Below are positions 27,024-36,615 of a stretch of DNA of 64,000 nt, in pieces. The stretch spans positions 1-64,000 of the forward strand of contig JAUEMM010000004.1 of the NCBI GenBank assembly GCA_030441635.1, given 5' to 3'. The first letter of the stretch is position 1. Each line of letters starts with the position of its first letter. The notes below the pieces were generated by a model. The model saw only the letters and a program-made list of their open reading frames with translations, made no database searches and was not told where the DNA came from. Both the position numbers and the translations under genes were made by a program. This DNA comes from Wolbachia endosymbiont of Tyrophagus putrescentiae (lineage in GTDB: Bacteria; Pseudomonadota; Alphaproteobacteria; Rickettsiales; Anaplasmataceae).

Positions 27024-29480
27024 TTACGACGAACTTGCTTGTTTGTTTTGAATGAGTTCCATTGCCTTTTTTAAGTCGATACTTTCAATGTCAGCATCTT
27101 TACCTAAAGCAACGTTTGTCTTTCCGCATTTTATATAGTGTCCATACCTTCCGTTACAAATAACAATTTCCTTTCCTTTTTCATCAACACCAAGGGACTT
27201 TAATATCTTTTGTGCACTGCTTGCAATAATTGTTAATGCTTCATCTAATGTAACACTCAGCGCTTCTTTGTGTGTTTTTTTAAGAGAAAAATATTTGCCG
27301 TCATACAAAATATAATATCCAAACCTTCCAAGACCTACTTTTACCTCTTTGTTTGTGTCTGGGTGATTTCCTATAACTTTCGGTAGTGAAAGCAGTGCAG
27401 TTGCCATATCAAGATCTACATCATCGATATTTATATCCTTTGGAATGGCTGCTTTTTTCTTATCCACTTCACTGTTGAACTGCAGGTAAAACCCATAAGG
27501 ACCTTTTTTTATCACCACTTCCTGTCCTGTTTTTACATCTATGCCAAGGCTTTTAGGGTATTCTGAATTATCGTTGCCAGTAATTTCTCTTGTATAATTG
27601 CATTGAGGATAGTTAGAGCATCCTAAAAATACTCCACTGCGTCCAACATTTAACTTTAACATACCATCAGGGCAGGCTGAGCATTTTTCTTCAATGTTGT
27701 TTTTTTCTTCTTCTGAGCAGAAGTAATTAAGAATTAATTCGCGAATTCCATCTAGGACTTCATCATATGTCATTTGCTTCACAGAGTTAGTATTGTCGGA
27801 AAATGGTACCCAGAAATGTCTTAACACTTCTTTCCAATCTGCATTTCCATTTGATATGACATCCAGCTCTTCTTCCATGTGAGCAGTGAAATCATATTCT
27901 ACGTAACGACTAAAGAATTTTTTTAGGAAAATGGTTACGATTGTACCACGACTACTTGGAATAAATCTTTTATTATCTAATGTAACGTAGCCACGATCTT
28001 GCAACACAGAAATGATTACTGAATAAGTTGATGGACGACCTATACCTATCTCCTCCATTTTTTTTACAATACTTGCCTCGCTATAACGTGCTGGTGGTTG
28101 AGTGAAATGCTGTTTAGGGGTTGTAGCAATTAGTTTGCATGCTTCCCCTTCTTTCAAAGCAGGTAATAAACTTTCATTTTCTATTTCTATATTGTCTTGA
28201 TAAACCTTATAAAAACCATCAAAAAATATGCTTGATCCGTTTGCTCTAAGAGTTATTTTCTGATCATGAGAGTTGATCTCTACTATTATCTGATCGATAA
28301 TTGCTGACTCCATCTGACTTGCAATGGTCCTTTTCCAAATTAGATCATATAACTTCAGTTGTTCTGGTGTTAAATATTGAGCTATGCTATTTGGTGTTCT
28401 ATTTATATCTGTTGGACGAATTGCTTCGTGTGCTTCTTGAGCATTTTTAACTTTTTTTGCATATTGACGAGGAGACTTTGGTAAATACTTATCACCATAT
28501 AGTGACTTGATTGACTGTCTAATCGAGTTAATTGCCTCATCAGCGATATAAAACCCATCTGTACGCATGTAAGTGATTAAACCTACTGTTTCTCCGCCAA
28601 TATTGATGCCTTCATATAAATTCTGTGCGATGCGCATTACATTTTTTATATTGAAATGAAGTTTATTAACTGCATCTTGCTGCAGAGTTGAAGTGATGAA
28701 CGGCGGAAGGGGGTTTCTTTTTATTTGCTTGTGCTCTACCGTACTGACAGCGTATTGTCGTGTTTCGATTTCTTTGATTAGATGTTTTGCTTGCTCTTCA
28801 TTTTTAATGTCAAATTTCTCTAATTTTTTACTCTCATAGTGGCTAAGCAATGCAAAAAAAGTCTCACTGTTATTATTCTGCATTTCTGCTTTGATGCTCC
28901 AATATTCTTGAGATACAAATTTATTAATCTCATCTTCTCGCTCGCATATAAGCCTCAGTACAACAGATTGTACTCGGCCTGCAGATCTACTTCCAGGCAA
29001 TTTTTTCCACAGCAGAGGTGATAAGGTAAATCCTACCAGATAATCTAAAGCCCTCCGCGCTTGCTGTGCATGCACTAGATCCATACTTATTTTACGTGGG
29101 TTTTTTATAGCTTCTTGTACTGCATTTTTTGTAATTTCATTAAAGGTTACTCTGTAAATATTATTATTTTTGTTAATGGCATTCCTTTCCTTAAGGATTT
29201 CTACCACATGCCATGCTATTGCTTCTCCTTCTCTATCAGGATCTGTTGCAAGGTATATATCTTGCATTTTGCTTGCTGCTTTCACTAATTCTTTGATGTA
29301 TTTTTCTGCTTTCTCCAGAGCTATATATTTCATAGCAAAATCGTTATTTGGATCAACGGAACCGTTTTTTGCCGGTAAATCTCTTACATGGCCGAAGGAT
29401 GCAGCTATATTAAATTCTTTACCGAGGTACTTACCTATTGTTTTTGCCTTTGCAGGCGATTCAACTATTAATAATGCCAT
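27024..29480 (-). CDS. topA: DNA topoisomerase I
   Basis: Type IA topoisomerase that relaxes negative supercoils, counteracting gyrase. The TOPRIM domain begins IVESPAKAKTIGKYLG and has the acidic TDPDREGEAIAWH. The active-site tyrosine lies in LITYMRTDG near residue 304. IGRPSTYS is also conserved. One C4 zinc finger (CSACPDGML...GCSNYPQC) follows at about 605-630. Three TopA C-terminal repeats then appear (GPYGFYLQ, GRFGYYILY, GRYGHYIKCG). The 818-residue length is normal for alphaproteobacteria. Confidence 0.97.
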   Translation of the reverse strand: MALLIVESPAKAKTIGKYLGKEFNIAASFGHVRDLPAKNGSVDPNNDFAMKYIALEKAEKYIKELVKAASKMQDIYLATDPDREGEAIAWHVVEILKERNAINKNNNIYRVTFNEITKNAVQEAIKNPRKISMDLVHAQQARRALDYLVGFTLSPLLWKKLPGSRSAGRVQSVVLRLICEREDEINKFVSQEYWSIKAEMQNNNSETFFALLSHYESKKLEKFDIKNEEQAKHLIKEIETRQYAVSTVEHKQIKRNPLPPFITSTLQQDAVNKLHFNIKNVMRIAQNLYEGINIGGETVGLITYMRTDGFYIADEAINSIRQSIKSLYGDKYLPKSPRQYAKKVKNAQEAHEAIRPTDINRTPNSIAQYLTPEQLKLYDLIWKRTIASQMESAIIDQIIVEINSHDQKITLRANGSSIFFDGFYKVYQDNIEIENESLLPALKEGEACKLIATTPKQHFTQPPARYSEASIVKKMEEIGIGRPSTYSVIISVLQDRGYVTLDNKRFIPSSRGTIVTIFLKKFFSRYVEYDFTAHMEEELDVISNGNADWKEVLRHFWVPFSDNTNSVKQMTYDEVLDGIRELILNYFCSEEEKNNIEEKCSACPDGMLKLNVGRSGVFLGCSNYPQCNYTREITGNDNSEYPKSLGIDVKTGQEVVIKKGPYGFYLQFNSEVDKKKAAIPKDINIDDVDLDMATALLSLPKVIGNHPDTNKEVKVGLGRFGYYILYDGKYFSLKKTHKEALSVTLDEALTIIASSAQKILKSLGVDEKGKEIVICNGRYGHYIKCGKTNVALGKDADIESIDLKKAMELIQNKQASSS

Positions 29481-29660
29481 AATTTTTCTTTAATACTATG
29501 AAACGATATTTTCAATGAAAAATAAACAGTTCTTTAACTCAATTCACTTTTTTGATGTAAACTATCTTAAAATACTCAATTTATTGTAAATAGCAACTAT
29601 GATAATGGAATTTTTTTTATTTGTGGTGAGCGATTTTTGGATATCTCTACAGAAATAAGC

Positions 29661-29688
29661 TTTGAAGAAAACCCATATGTGCTACAAT
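29661..29688 (+). promoter_or_regulatory. Promoter candidate for dut
   Basis: TTTGAA (29661-29666), 16 bases and TACAAT (29683-29688), with transcription expected near 29695 and the dut ATG at 29712. The rest of the 231-base topA-dut gap is AT-rich with no other structure noticed. Confidence 0.4.
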
Positions 29689-29711
29689 AGTATAGTTGAT
29701 AATCATATAAA

Positions 29712-30173
29712 ATGCAAAGAGATAAAATTGAGATAGAAATAAAAAAATTGCCACATGGGAAGGATCTACCATTACCGTGTTATGCAACTGTGCAGAGTGC
29801 GGGTATGGATCTATATGCTGCAGTTGATACTTCCATTATATTGAATTCACTTGAGAGGGTTTTGGTACCTACTGGAATTATTATTGCAGTACCTGATGGG
29901 TTTGAAGCGCAGGTAAGGCCGCGTTCAGGTTTGGCGGCGAAACATGGGATCACAGTTTTAAACTCTCCAGGTACTATAGATTCTGATTATAGAGGCGAAG
30001 TTAAAGTTTGTTTAATCAATCTGAGTGACCAACAATACGAAATAAAAAGAGGAGATAGGATTGCTCAAATTCTTGTTGCTCCCGTTACAAAAATAACTTG
30101 GAAAGATGTAGAGGAGTTTACTGTGAGTGAAACTGAGCGCGACACAGGTGGTTTTGGTTCAAGTGGTGAGTAG
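29712..30173 (+). CDS. dut: Deoxyuridine 5'-triphosphate nucleotidohydrolase
   Basis: Hydrolyses dUTP to dUMP, keeping uracil out of DNA and supplying thymidylate synthesis. All five trimeric-dUTPase motifs are present in 153 residues: [46 protein letters not shown] and the C-terminal glycine-rich [10 protein letters not shown]. The ATG at 29712 follows a plausible promoter. It stands alone and is followed by a 184-base AT-rich gap before the glycosyltransferase-like gene. Confidence 0.97.
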   Translation: MQRDKIEIEIKKLPHGKDLPLPCYATVQSAGMDLYAAVDTSIILNSLERVLVPTGIIIAVPDGFEAQVRPRSGLAAKHGITVLNSPGTIDSDYRGEVKVCLINLSDQQYEIKRGDRIAQILVAPVTKITWKDVEEFTVSETERDTGGFGSSGE

Positions 30174-30357
30174 AGCCTATAAATGGAAATTGTTTACATG
30201 GTTATAGGTAAAACTTAGCACTAGGAAAACGCTAGGATATACACTGTATCATTGTTACAAAAGTAGAGTGATTTATATATTTGTTAATAAAGTATCTTTA
30301 GAAATTATTAAAGATTTTTAATTATACTGGTTATTATTCTAATATATGGACACCTAG

Positions 30358-31224
30358 GTGAATGCTATAATAACATTACCAGAGACTACGCCGCTTGTAT
30401 TTCAATGGCTACCTAAACAATTTGGTAATTCAGTACCCAACAATAAACAATACCAATATTTACAAAGATTAATAAATTGGGCAAGAGCGGAACCGCAACG
30501 TACTATTTATTTGGTTGTAAATGGTGCAGGTTTAAAGTTGAAACAGATGAAAGATCTAGAAGAGACTTTAAGTCTGATAGAAAATATAAAAGTAATAGAT
30601 TTCAATAAAATAGATTTTTGTACAGATGATATGCCTAATTTATCAATAGGTAGCGATTTCGAGATTTCAATACCTGAATTCTATAAAACATTGTATAGTG
30701 CAGATATAAGGATGCCATTTGGCCTTGAGATAGATTTAATGCGTGCATTCATTTTACTAAATTTTGACAAAATAGCAGGACAAGATGAAGTGATTTATTT
30801 CGATTTTGATATTTTTTCTAGCAAGGATAATAAGAAGGTAGGTGTAGTTGAAAATATCCATGGGATTGTAATGGCTGCTAGCTTGGAAAATTCAATTATT
30901 GCTATTGATCGAAGAGGAAGAAAAATACTAACAAATGCTTTAGAAGCATTTGTTAATGAATTAGCAGACAAAGTATCTTACTGTGATGAAGATAATAATA
31001 TGGTTTGGAATGCGATAAGAAAGGAGATAGAAAAGCTTCAAGAAGAAAGAGGAGAAGATTTTGATTATGAGTTTGTACAGTTTACTTTTAAAGGAAATGT
31101 TGAAGATACCAGTGAAACAAGTTGGCTTAAGCCTGAGGCATTATATAAAGAACCAGATCTTCCTATTAGTTTTAATACAAGTATAAGTCAAATAGGAACA
31201 ACAAAGTTAGTTTCTGTACGTTAA
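30358..31224 (+). CDS. Glycosyltransferase-like protein with DXD motif; toxin/effector candidate
   Basis: The 288 residues show a pattern like the catalytic domain of DXD-sugar transferases of the GT44 (clostridial glucosylating toxin) and GT32 type. VFQWLPKQFG (Trp17) and INWARAEP with IYLVVNG correspond to the nucleotide-binding N-terminal strands. SADIR at 114-118 and DLMR at 126-129 correspond to the SDILR helix. VIYFDFDIF holds the putative metal- and UDP-sugar-binding Asp149-x-Asp151. The gap from Arg129 to the DXD is about seven residues longer than in TcdB. The start is GTG, with no ATG available. There is no signal peptide. A secreted enzyme modifying host proteins is possible; the match is by eye only. 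Confidence 0.6.
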   Translation: MNAIITLPETTPLVFQWLPKQFGNSVPNNKQYQYLQRLINWARAEPQRTIYLVVNGAGLKLKQMKDLEETLSLIENIKVIDFNKIDFCTDDMPNLSIGSDFEISIPEFYKTLYSADIRMPFGLEIDLMRAFILLNFDKIAGQDEVIYFDFDIFSSKDNKKVGVVENIHGIVMAASLENSIIAIDRRGRKILTNALEAFVNELADKVSYCDEDNNMVWNAIRKEIEKLQEERGEDFDYEFVQFTFKGNVEDTSETSWLKPEALYKEPDLPISFNTSISQIGTTKLVSVR

Positions 31225-31283
31225 ATAATAAACAAGCAGAACATAAGGAATGTCAAGAAATAATAGAATGAATTTTGCTCCCT

Positions 31284-31574
31284 TTATTCTGCTTTTTTCT
31301 TGTTTTCAATATCTCCAGTGTTACTTACTACAGTGATAGCATATGCACACAATTCTGAAAATGAGATACCATTCTCTTGTGAGAGAGTATACAATTTTTG
31401 TAAATTATCCTTAATGTTATTGGGAATATTGCCCCCACGTTCTTTTGCAAGCCAAGAATCTTGATGATGAATTGGATGGGTGTCATTTTTGGGATTTCCT
31501 ATATATATTGCAAAAGGTGAACTTTGTCCTTTAAAGTCACATTGAACAGTGAATTTTTTTATAGACTCAACCAT
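31284..31574 (-). CDS. DUF2610-like small protein
   Basis: A 96-residue soluble protein, which I believe belongs to the Rickettsiales-enriched DUF2610 family (KKFTVQCDFKGQSSPFAIYIG and HHQDSWLAKERGG are the recognisable parts). DUF2610 function is unknown to me. It begins 2 bases after the stop of the 31577 gene, so the two are almost certainly one transcript. The pair is convergent with the glycosyltransferase-like gene. Confidence 0.7.
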   Translation of the reverse strand: MVESIKKFTVQCDFKGQSSPFAIYIGNPKNDTHPIHHQDSWLAKERGGNIPNNIKDNLQKLYTLSQENGISFSELCAYAITVVSNTGDIENKKKAE

Positions 31575-31576
31575 CT

Positions 31577-31999
31577 TTAAACACCTCTACTTTTTTTTAC
31601 AAGTGATTTCACATTAGGTAGAATAGGAGGAGTTTTTACAAGATCCTGCTTGACTGCACCTTTACCTTTTAGGGCACGGCGTACATCGGATCTGGTTAAC
31701 TGCGACTCTTTTGGTATTTCCATTCCATTTTGTACCATAATTTTCGCGTGTAGCAATACTTTTCTAAGCAATTCTAAGTTACCATTTAGCATTTGTAAAA
31801 GTACTTGAAATACTTCTGCTAAAGTTAACCCGTCTTCGTTTATGACCTTATTTTGTATAAAGTTAGCAATTTCTTGTAGAGAAAATCCGTTAACACTTAT
31901 TGTATCGTTTCCTATAAGGTCCTCTAATGAATCATCATTTTGTGATGTAATAGCAATATTGTCTGGCTTATAGTCATTCATAATTAGAGTACTACTCAT
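31577..31999 (-). CDS. Hypothetical protein paired with the DUF2610-like gene
   Basis: No family recognised. The 140 residues have an acidic N-terminal third, a helical middle (about 40-95, with FSLQEIANFIQNKV and LTLAEVFQVLLQML as two similar helix pairs) and a basic C-terminus (VKSLVKKSRGV). There is no signal peptide or membrane helix. It is the upstream gene of a two-gene operon with a 2-base gap and is divergent from midA. A small regulatory or chaperone-like partner is possible, but nothing seen proves it. Confidence 0.75.
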   Translation of the reverse strand: MSSTLIMNDYKPDNIAITSQNDDSLEDLIGNDTISVNGFSLQEIANFIQNKVINEDGLTLAEVFQVLLQMLNGNLELLRKVLLHAKIMVQNGMEIPKESQLTRSDVRRALKGKGAVKQDLVKTPPILPNVKSLVKKSRGV

Positions 32000-32078
32000 A
32001 GAGATAAATTATACCTTATATATAAGCATACTTCCACTAAATAGTGTGGCATACTATAGTTAAACATCTATTAATGAC

Positions 32079-33092
32079 ATGCTGGCTTATATATACGAAT
32101 TAATTGATCAGAATCAGGGTTCAATATCAATTAGTGACTTTATGAATGCTGCTTTATATCATAAACAGTATGGATATTACATGTGTAAAGTACCACTAGG
32201 TAAAGATGGTGATTTTGTAACTGCTCCTGAGATAAGTCAGTTGTTTGGTGAAATAATAGCGGTGTGGATAATGTATGTATGGGAGAAGTTAGATAAACCA
32301 GAAAAGTTTTCTTTAGTTGAACTTGGTCCAGGAAAGGGGACATTAATCAGCGATATAATCAGAGTTACAAAAAAACACAGCTTTTTTTTTCAGTCAATGT
32401 CAATTCACCTAGTTGAAATTAGTCCTGCTTTGCAGAATATTCAGAGAAAGACTTTACAAGGGCTAAATATCGAATGGCATGAAGATATGAAGAATTTACC
32501 AGAACAACCTACTATATTCCTTGCAAATGAATTTTTTGATGCTTTGCCAATTGATCAATTTGTCTACCGTGATAAGAAGTGGTATGAAAATAGAATAGCA
32601 AAACATAGCGAGGATGGTCTTACGATTAAGCAGATTGAGAAAAAAGAGCCGGTTTGTGATTCCGTGATTTTTGATGATGCAGTGGTAGAGGTATGTTCAT
32701 GTGGTACTAAGATGCTAAAAAAAATCGAAGAGAAGATATGTAAGGATAGAGGAGCTGCTTTGATTGTAGATTATGGGTATATCTATCCTTCATACAAAAA
32801 TACTTTGCAGTCAATAAAGCAACACCGTTATGTGAATTTTCTTGAGGATGTTGGCAATTGCGACATTACTGCATTTGTAGATTTTCAAGCACTTAAAAAT
32901 TCATTGCAACACATGAACTGCGAGATTCTTACTCAAAGGGAATTCTTATATTCTTTTGGCATAAAGGAGAGAGCACAAGTTTTGATAAAAAATGCAACTA
33001 ATACACAAAAAAAGAGAATTATGAATGAATTCTTAAGATTGACTGAAAATATGGGTACTTTATTTAAAGTAATGTTAATGGAGTTTTTATAG
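32079..33092 (+). CDS. MidA/NDUFAF7-family protein arginine methyltransferase
   Basis: SAM-dependent methyltransferase of the MidA (DUF185) family, whose mitochondrial member methylates a complex I subunit during assembly. The N-terminal ISDFMNAALYHKQYGYYM is diagnostic. The SAM-binding VELGPGKGTL follows near residue 85, then LANEFFDALPIDQF and a late FVDFQAL. Length is 337 residues. Wolbachia has a respiratory complex I, so a similar assembly role is plausible. The gene is divergent from the 31577 operon. Confidence 0.88.
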   Translation: MLAYIYELIDQNQGSISISDFMNAALYHKQYGYYMCKVPLGKDGDFVTAPEISQLFGEIIAVWIMYVWEKLDKPEKFSLVELGPGKGTLISDIIRVTKKHSFFFQSMSIHLVEISPALQNIQRKTLQGLNIEWHEDMKNLPEQPTIFLANEFFDALPIDQFVYRDKKWYENRIAKHSEDGLTIKQIEKKEPVCDSVIFDDAVVEVCSCGTKMLKKIEEKICKDRGAALIVDYGYIYPSYKNTLQSIKQHRYVNFLEDVGNCDITAFVDFQALKNSLQHMNCEILTQREFLYSFGIKERAQVLIKNATNTQKKRIMNEFLRLTENMGTLFKVMLMEFL

Positions 33093-33118
33093 GTCAAATT
33101 AGATATTTTGCTGTTGTG

Positions 33119-33146
33119 TTTACAAAAATTTAGTTTATCATATAAA
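33119..33146 (+). promoter_or_regulatory. Promoter candidate for the 33210 gene
   Basis: TTTACA (33119-33124), 16 bases and TATAAA (33141-33146). The predicted transcript would begin near 33153, at the base of the hairpin described next. Confidence 0.4.
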
Positions 33147-33147
33147 T

Positions 33148-33189
33148 ATAAGCAGTCTTTTCAATGTGAGCTGACTGTTTTTATTTTTT
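33148..33189 (+). terminator. Hairpin with T-tract: midA terminator or leader attenuator
   Basis: CAGTC and GACTG form a stem that extends outward to about 8 pairs including one G-T, followed by a T-rich run (33178-33189). It can serve as an intrinsic terminator for midA. It also falls after the putative promoter at 33119-33146, and so would form the first bases of the leader of the 33210 gene. Confidence 0.5.
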
Positions 33190-33209
33190 AGTTATATAAA
33201 GAGGACTTT

Positions 33210-33773
33210 ATGTATGTAAGTAAGTTAGACATGAAAAATGCTGTAAAATGGATGGCCGTTGGCTTATTGGCTGGTGTAGTCATATTACCATCAGTTCTTT
33301 CCTTAATCAAAATAGCTATGGCGTTAGCTATGGCCTATGTTCTAACAGCAGCAATGAAAGTTGCAGCAGGATCGATAATTAGTCTTTGTGGTCAAGATAC
33401 GAACGATGATTTTGAGAAAGTAAAGAAAAATGATGAAAGAAATAGTAAAGAGGTAAAAGTTGAATCAATTTGTGGGAATATCGCTATTATATTAGCATCT
33501 ACGGTTGTAACAGGATTTTCACTATTAGCAATAGCGCAAATGGGTTTTATTGCATCGTGTGTCTGTGCAGTTGTTATGGGTCTGAATGCACAAGGAAAGG
33601 GTATGTGGCTACTTCAGCCGATAAGCGAAAAATTTGATAAGAAAGCTGAACAATTAGCTGATTCTGTTATGAAGCTTGAGGTGTGGGAAAAAGTTGATAC
33701 AAAATTTAAGGAAATTGGTGAGCAAGCTAAACAAGTTTTTTCACAATATCAACGAACAGAGGCAAAAGGTTAA
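33210..33773 (+). CDS. Hypothetical two-segment membrane protein
   Basis: No family recognised. The 187 residues contain a hydrophobic region at about 13-55 (AVGLLAGVVILPSVLSLI and a second short helix) and another at about 87-125 (IAIILASTVVTGFSLLAIA). They are separated by a charged loop (DDFEKVKKNDERNSKEV), and a soluble amphipathic tail of about 60 residues follows. The start ATG follows a good AGAGGA ribosome-binding site. A terminator-like hairpin lies between the predicted promoter and the gene. Inner-membrane location is likely; function is unknown. Confidence 0.78.
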   Translation: MYVSKLDMKNAVKWMAVGLLAGVVILPSVLSLIKIAMALAMAYVLTAAMKVAAGSIISLCGQDTNDDFEKVKKNDERNSKEVKVESICGNIAIILASTVVTGFSLLAIAQMGFIASCVCAVVMGLNAQGKGMWLLQPISEKFDKKAEQLADSVMKLEVWEKVDTKFKEIGEQAKQVFSQYQRTEAKG

Positions 33774-33902
33774 TTTCGACTAGTGGTTTTTGTTTCATAG
33801 CAGCAGCAAGGACCACATGTTATTAAAATACAACTAATTTCATTTACTTTGACTTTATGCGTTAATTCTTACAAAATATACAATTAATCTTAAGTCAGTT
33901 TT

Positions 33903-35327
33903 ATGGTAGGAGCAAATTGGGAAGTAGTTATTGGGCTTGAGGTACATGCTCAAATTTCTTCCAAAACAAAATTATTTTCTAGTTCATCAACTGAGTTTGG
34001 TGCTGAGCACAACACTCAAGTCTCTTTGGTTGATGCGGCGATGCCTGGTACATTGCCAATACTAAATTATTTTTGCGTAGAGCAAGCAATACGTACTGGA
34101 CTTGCATTATCTGCGGAAATTAACATGAGCTCCTATTTCGATAGAAAGAATTATTTTTATCCTGATTTGCCTCAAGGTTACCAGATAACACAGTTTTTCG
34201 AACCAATAGTGAAAAATGGTAAATTATCAGTCAGCAATAAAGAAATAAGAATTGCCAGAATTCACCTGGAGCAGGATGCAGGAAAAAGTATTCATGGTGG
34301 TCAAAAAACGTACATAGATTTAAATCGTGCAGGTGTTGCGTTGATGGAAATTGTTTCTGAACCGGATTTAAGGTCATCTGCTGAAGCTGCAGAATTTATG
34401 AAGAAATTAAGGCAGATTTTGCGTTATGTAGGTTCTTGTGATGGTGATATGGAAAAGGGATCTCTACGCTGTGATGCAAATGTCTCCGTGCGTCCGAAAG
34501 GTAGTGATCAATTTGGCACTAGGTGTGAAATAAAAAATCTCAATTCAATCCGTTATATTGCTCAAGCTATAGACTATGAAGTACAGAGGCAAATTGGCAT
34601 TTTAGAAGATGGAGGAGAAATAAGTCAGGATACCTTGCTTTTTGATGTTGCTTCAGGAAAAACAAAAGTGATGCGCAACAAAGAAGATGCAAGCGATTAT
34701 AGATATTTCCCTGAGCCGGACTTGCTCCCTGTTGAAATAGATCAGGAGAAAATTGATAATATTAGGCTATCTTTACCGGAGCTGCCTGATCAGAAGAAAC
34801 AGCGGTATATAGAAGAATTAGGCATCAGTGAGTATGATGCTGATGTTATTGTTTTTGATAGAGTAATAGCTAATTATTTTGAAGAGTTAATACACAAGCA
34901 CAATCCAAAAATTGCTGTAACATGGCTAACTATTGAGCTTTTTGGTCGCTTAAATAAAGCCGGAATTGACATTGCTGATTCTCCAATTAGAGCTGATGCT
35001 TTATCTGAACTTTTAGATTTTATTGTTGATGGAACACTTTCTGTAAAACTTGGAAAACAAGTATTTGATATTATGTTTGAAACTGGGAAGTCTGCTTCTT
35101 TAATTATAGAAGAGCAAAACCTTAAACAAATAACTGATAGAAATCAAATAGCTGAGGTTATAGATAAAATCATTGATAACAACGGCGATAAGGTTCAAGA
35201 GTATAAAAGTGGTAAGGTGAAATTGTATGGGTTTTTTGTTGGTGAAGTGATGAAATGCACTCACGGAAAAGCTAATCCCGATGTAGTCAATTCAATTTTA
35301 AGTGAGAAATTGAAGCCTAGTAAATAG
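33903..35327 (+). CDS. gatB: Aspartyl/glutamyl-tRNA amidotransferase subunit B
   Basis: Subunit of GatCAB, which converts Glu-tRNA-Gln (and Asp-tRNA-Asn) to the correctly charged forms using glutamine. The catalytic cradle begins [13 protein letters not shown] and continues with [27 protein letters not shown] and [13 protein letters not shown]. The helical and YqeY-like tail ends the 474 residues. The other subunits are not adjacent. The 3' end overlaps glyA by 11 bases tail to tail. Confidence 0.97.
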   Translation: MVGANWEVVIGLEVHAQISSKTKLFSSSSTEFGAEHNTQVSLVDAAMPGTLPILNYFCVEQAIRTGLALSAEINMSSYFDRKNYFYPDLPQGYQITQFFEPIVKNGKLSVSNKEIRIARIHLEQDAGKSIHGGQKTYIDLNRAGVALMEIVSEPDLRSSAEAAEFMKKLRQILRYVGSCDGDMEKGSLRCDANVSVRPKGSDQFGTRCEIKNLNSIRYIAQAIDYEVQRQIGILEDGGEISQDTLLFDVASGKTKVMRNKEDASDYRYFPEPDLLPVEIDQEKIDNIRLSLPELPDQKKQRYIEELGISEYDADVIVFDRVIANYFEELIHKHNPKIAVTWLTIELFGRLNKAGIDIADSPIRADALSELLDFIVDGTLSVKLGKQVFDIMFETGKSASLIIEEQNLKQITDRNQIAEVIDKIIDNNGDKVQEYKSGKVKLYGFFVGEVMKCTHGKANPDVVNSILSEKLKPSK

Positions 35328-36603
35328 GAAATTTACTACAAATCGCTTTAACTTGTGCTGATACTTTCTCTTCAACATCTGCACTGTTTTTGTTAATTAG
35401 TCCCTGAATCACTTCATTTATTAAACGTGCCACTTCTTTAAAATCTTCTTTTTCAAGTCCACGTGTTGTCTCAGCGGCGGTGCCAAAGCGTAAGCCTGAC
35501 GTGATAGTAGGCTTTTCTGTATCGAATGGTATGGCATTTTTATTACAGGTGATACCCGCTCTTTCAAGGCTATCCACTACACTTTTGCCGGTAAGTTTTT
35601 TAGGTCTTAGGTCTACTAACACTATATGAGAATCAGTGCCACCAGTGATGATATCTAAACCGTATTTTTCTAGTTCTTTAGCTAGTACTTTAGCGTTTTC
35701 TATGACCTTTTTACTGTAAACTTTAAATTCTGGATCTAACGCTTCTTTAAAAGCAACTGCTTTTGCAGCTATAACATGCATCAATGGCCCGCCCTGTAAC
35801 CCTGGAAAAACAGCAGATTGGAGCTTTTTATATATTGCTTCATCGTTTGTCATAATTATTCCACCACGTGGACCACGTAGAGTTTTATGGGTTGTGGAGG
35901 TTATAACATGTGCATATTTAGAAGGGGATGGATATTCACCAGCAGCAATAAGCCCTGCATAATGGGCGACGTCTGCAAGTAGGTAGGCATTGACTTTATC
36001 TGCAATCTCGCGGAAGCGTTTAAAATCTATTTTTCTAGGATAAGCTGATGCACCTACTATAATGAGCTTTGGCTTATGTTCCAGTGCTAATTTTTCCACT
36101 TCATTCATATCTAGTAAGTAAGTTTTTCTATCAACTGTATATTGAACCGATTTAAACCATTTACCAGATAAATTAGGTGCTGCACCATGCGTAAGGTGTC
36201 CGCCACAATCAAGTGACAATCCAAGTATTGTATCACCAGGAGAAAGCAATGATGCAAACACTGCTTGATTAGCTTGAGAGCCGGAGTGAGGTTGAACATT
36301 TGCAAATTTAACACCAAATAGCTTACATAGTCTTTCCACAGCAAGACTTTCAATTTTGTCTACATACTCGCAGCCGCAGTAATATCTTTTACCTGAATAA
36401 CCTTCTGCATATTTGTTGGTTAAAATAGAGCCTTGAGCTTCCATCACTGCTTTGCTTGCGAAGTTCTCTGATGCAATAAGTTGCAATTGTGACTTTTGGC
36501 GCTGCAACTCTTGTTCTATAGACTGATAAACTTCGTTGTCATGAGTCTTTAAACTACTTTTAGGATATGGGCATTTAAAAATGTTTTTGAAAATGTTGAT
36601 CAT
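35317..36603 (-). CDS. glyA: Serine hydroxymethyltransferase
   Basis: PLP enzyme interconverting serine and glycine while charging tetrahydrofolate with one-carbon units. Recognisable are [33 protein letters not shown], the PLP-lysine segment [14 protein letters not shown] and the C-terminal [14 protein letters not shown]. Length is 428 residues, with about 15 extra N-terminal residues ([14 protein letters not shown]) relative to most homologues. The true start may be slightly internal, but no better start is obvious. The MFS gene ends 13 bases upstream on the same strand. Confidence 0.96.
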   Translation of the reverse strand: MINIFKNIFKCPYPKSSLKTHDNEVYQSIEQELQRQKSQLQLIASENFASKAVMEAQGSILTNKYAEGYSGKRYYCGCEYVDKIESLAVERLCKLFGVKFANVQPHSGSQANQAVFASLLSPGDTILGLSLDCGGHLTHGAAPNLSGKWFKSVQYTVDRKTYLLDMNEVEKLALEHKPKLIIVGASAYPRKIDFKRFREIADKVNAYLLADVAHYAGLIAAGEYPSPSKYAHVITSTTHKTLRGPRGGIIMTNDEAIYKKLQSAVFPGLQGGPLMHVIAAKAVAFKEALDPEFKVYSKKVIENAKVLAKELEKYGLDIITGGTDSHIVLVDLRPKKLTGKSVVDSLERAGITCNKNAIPFDTEKPTITSGLRFGTAAETTRGLEKEDFKEVARLINEVIQGLINKNSADVEEKVSAQVKAICSKFPIY

Positions 36604-36615
36604 ATATATTTTACC

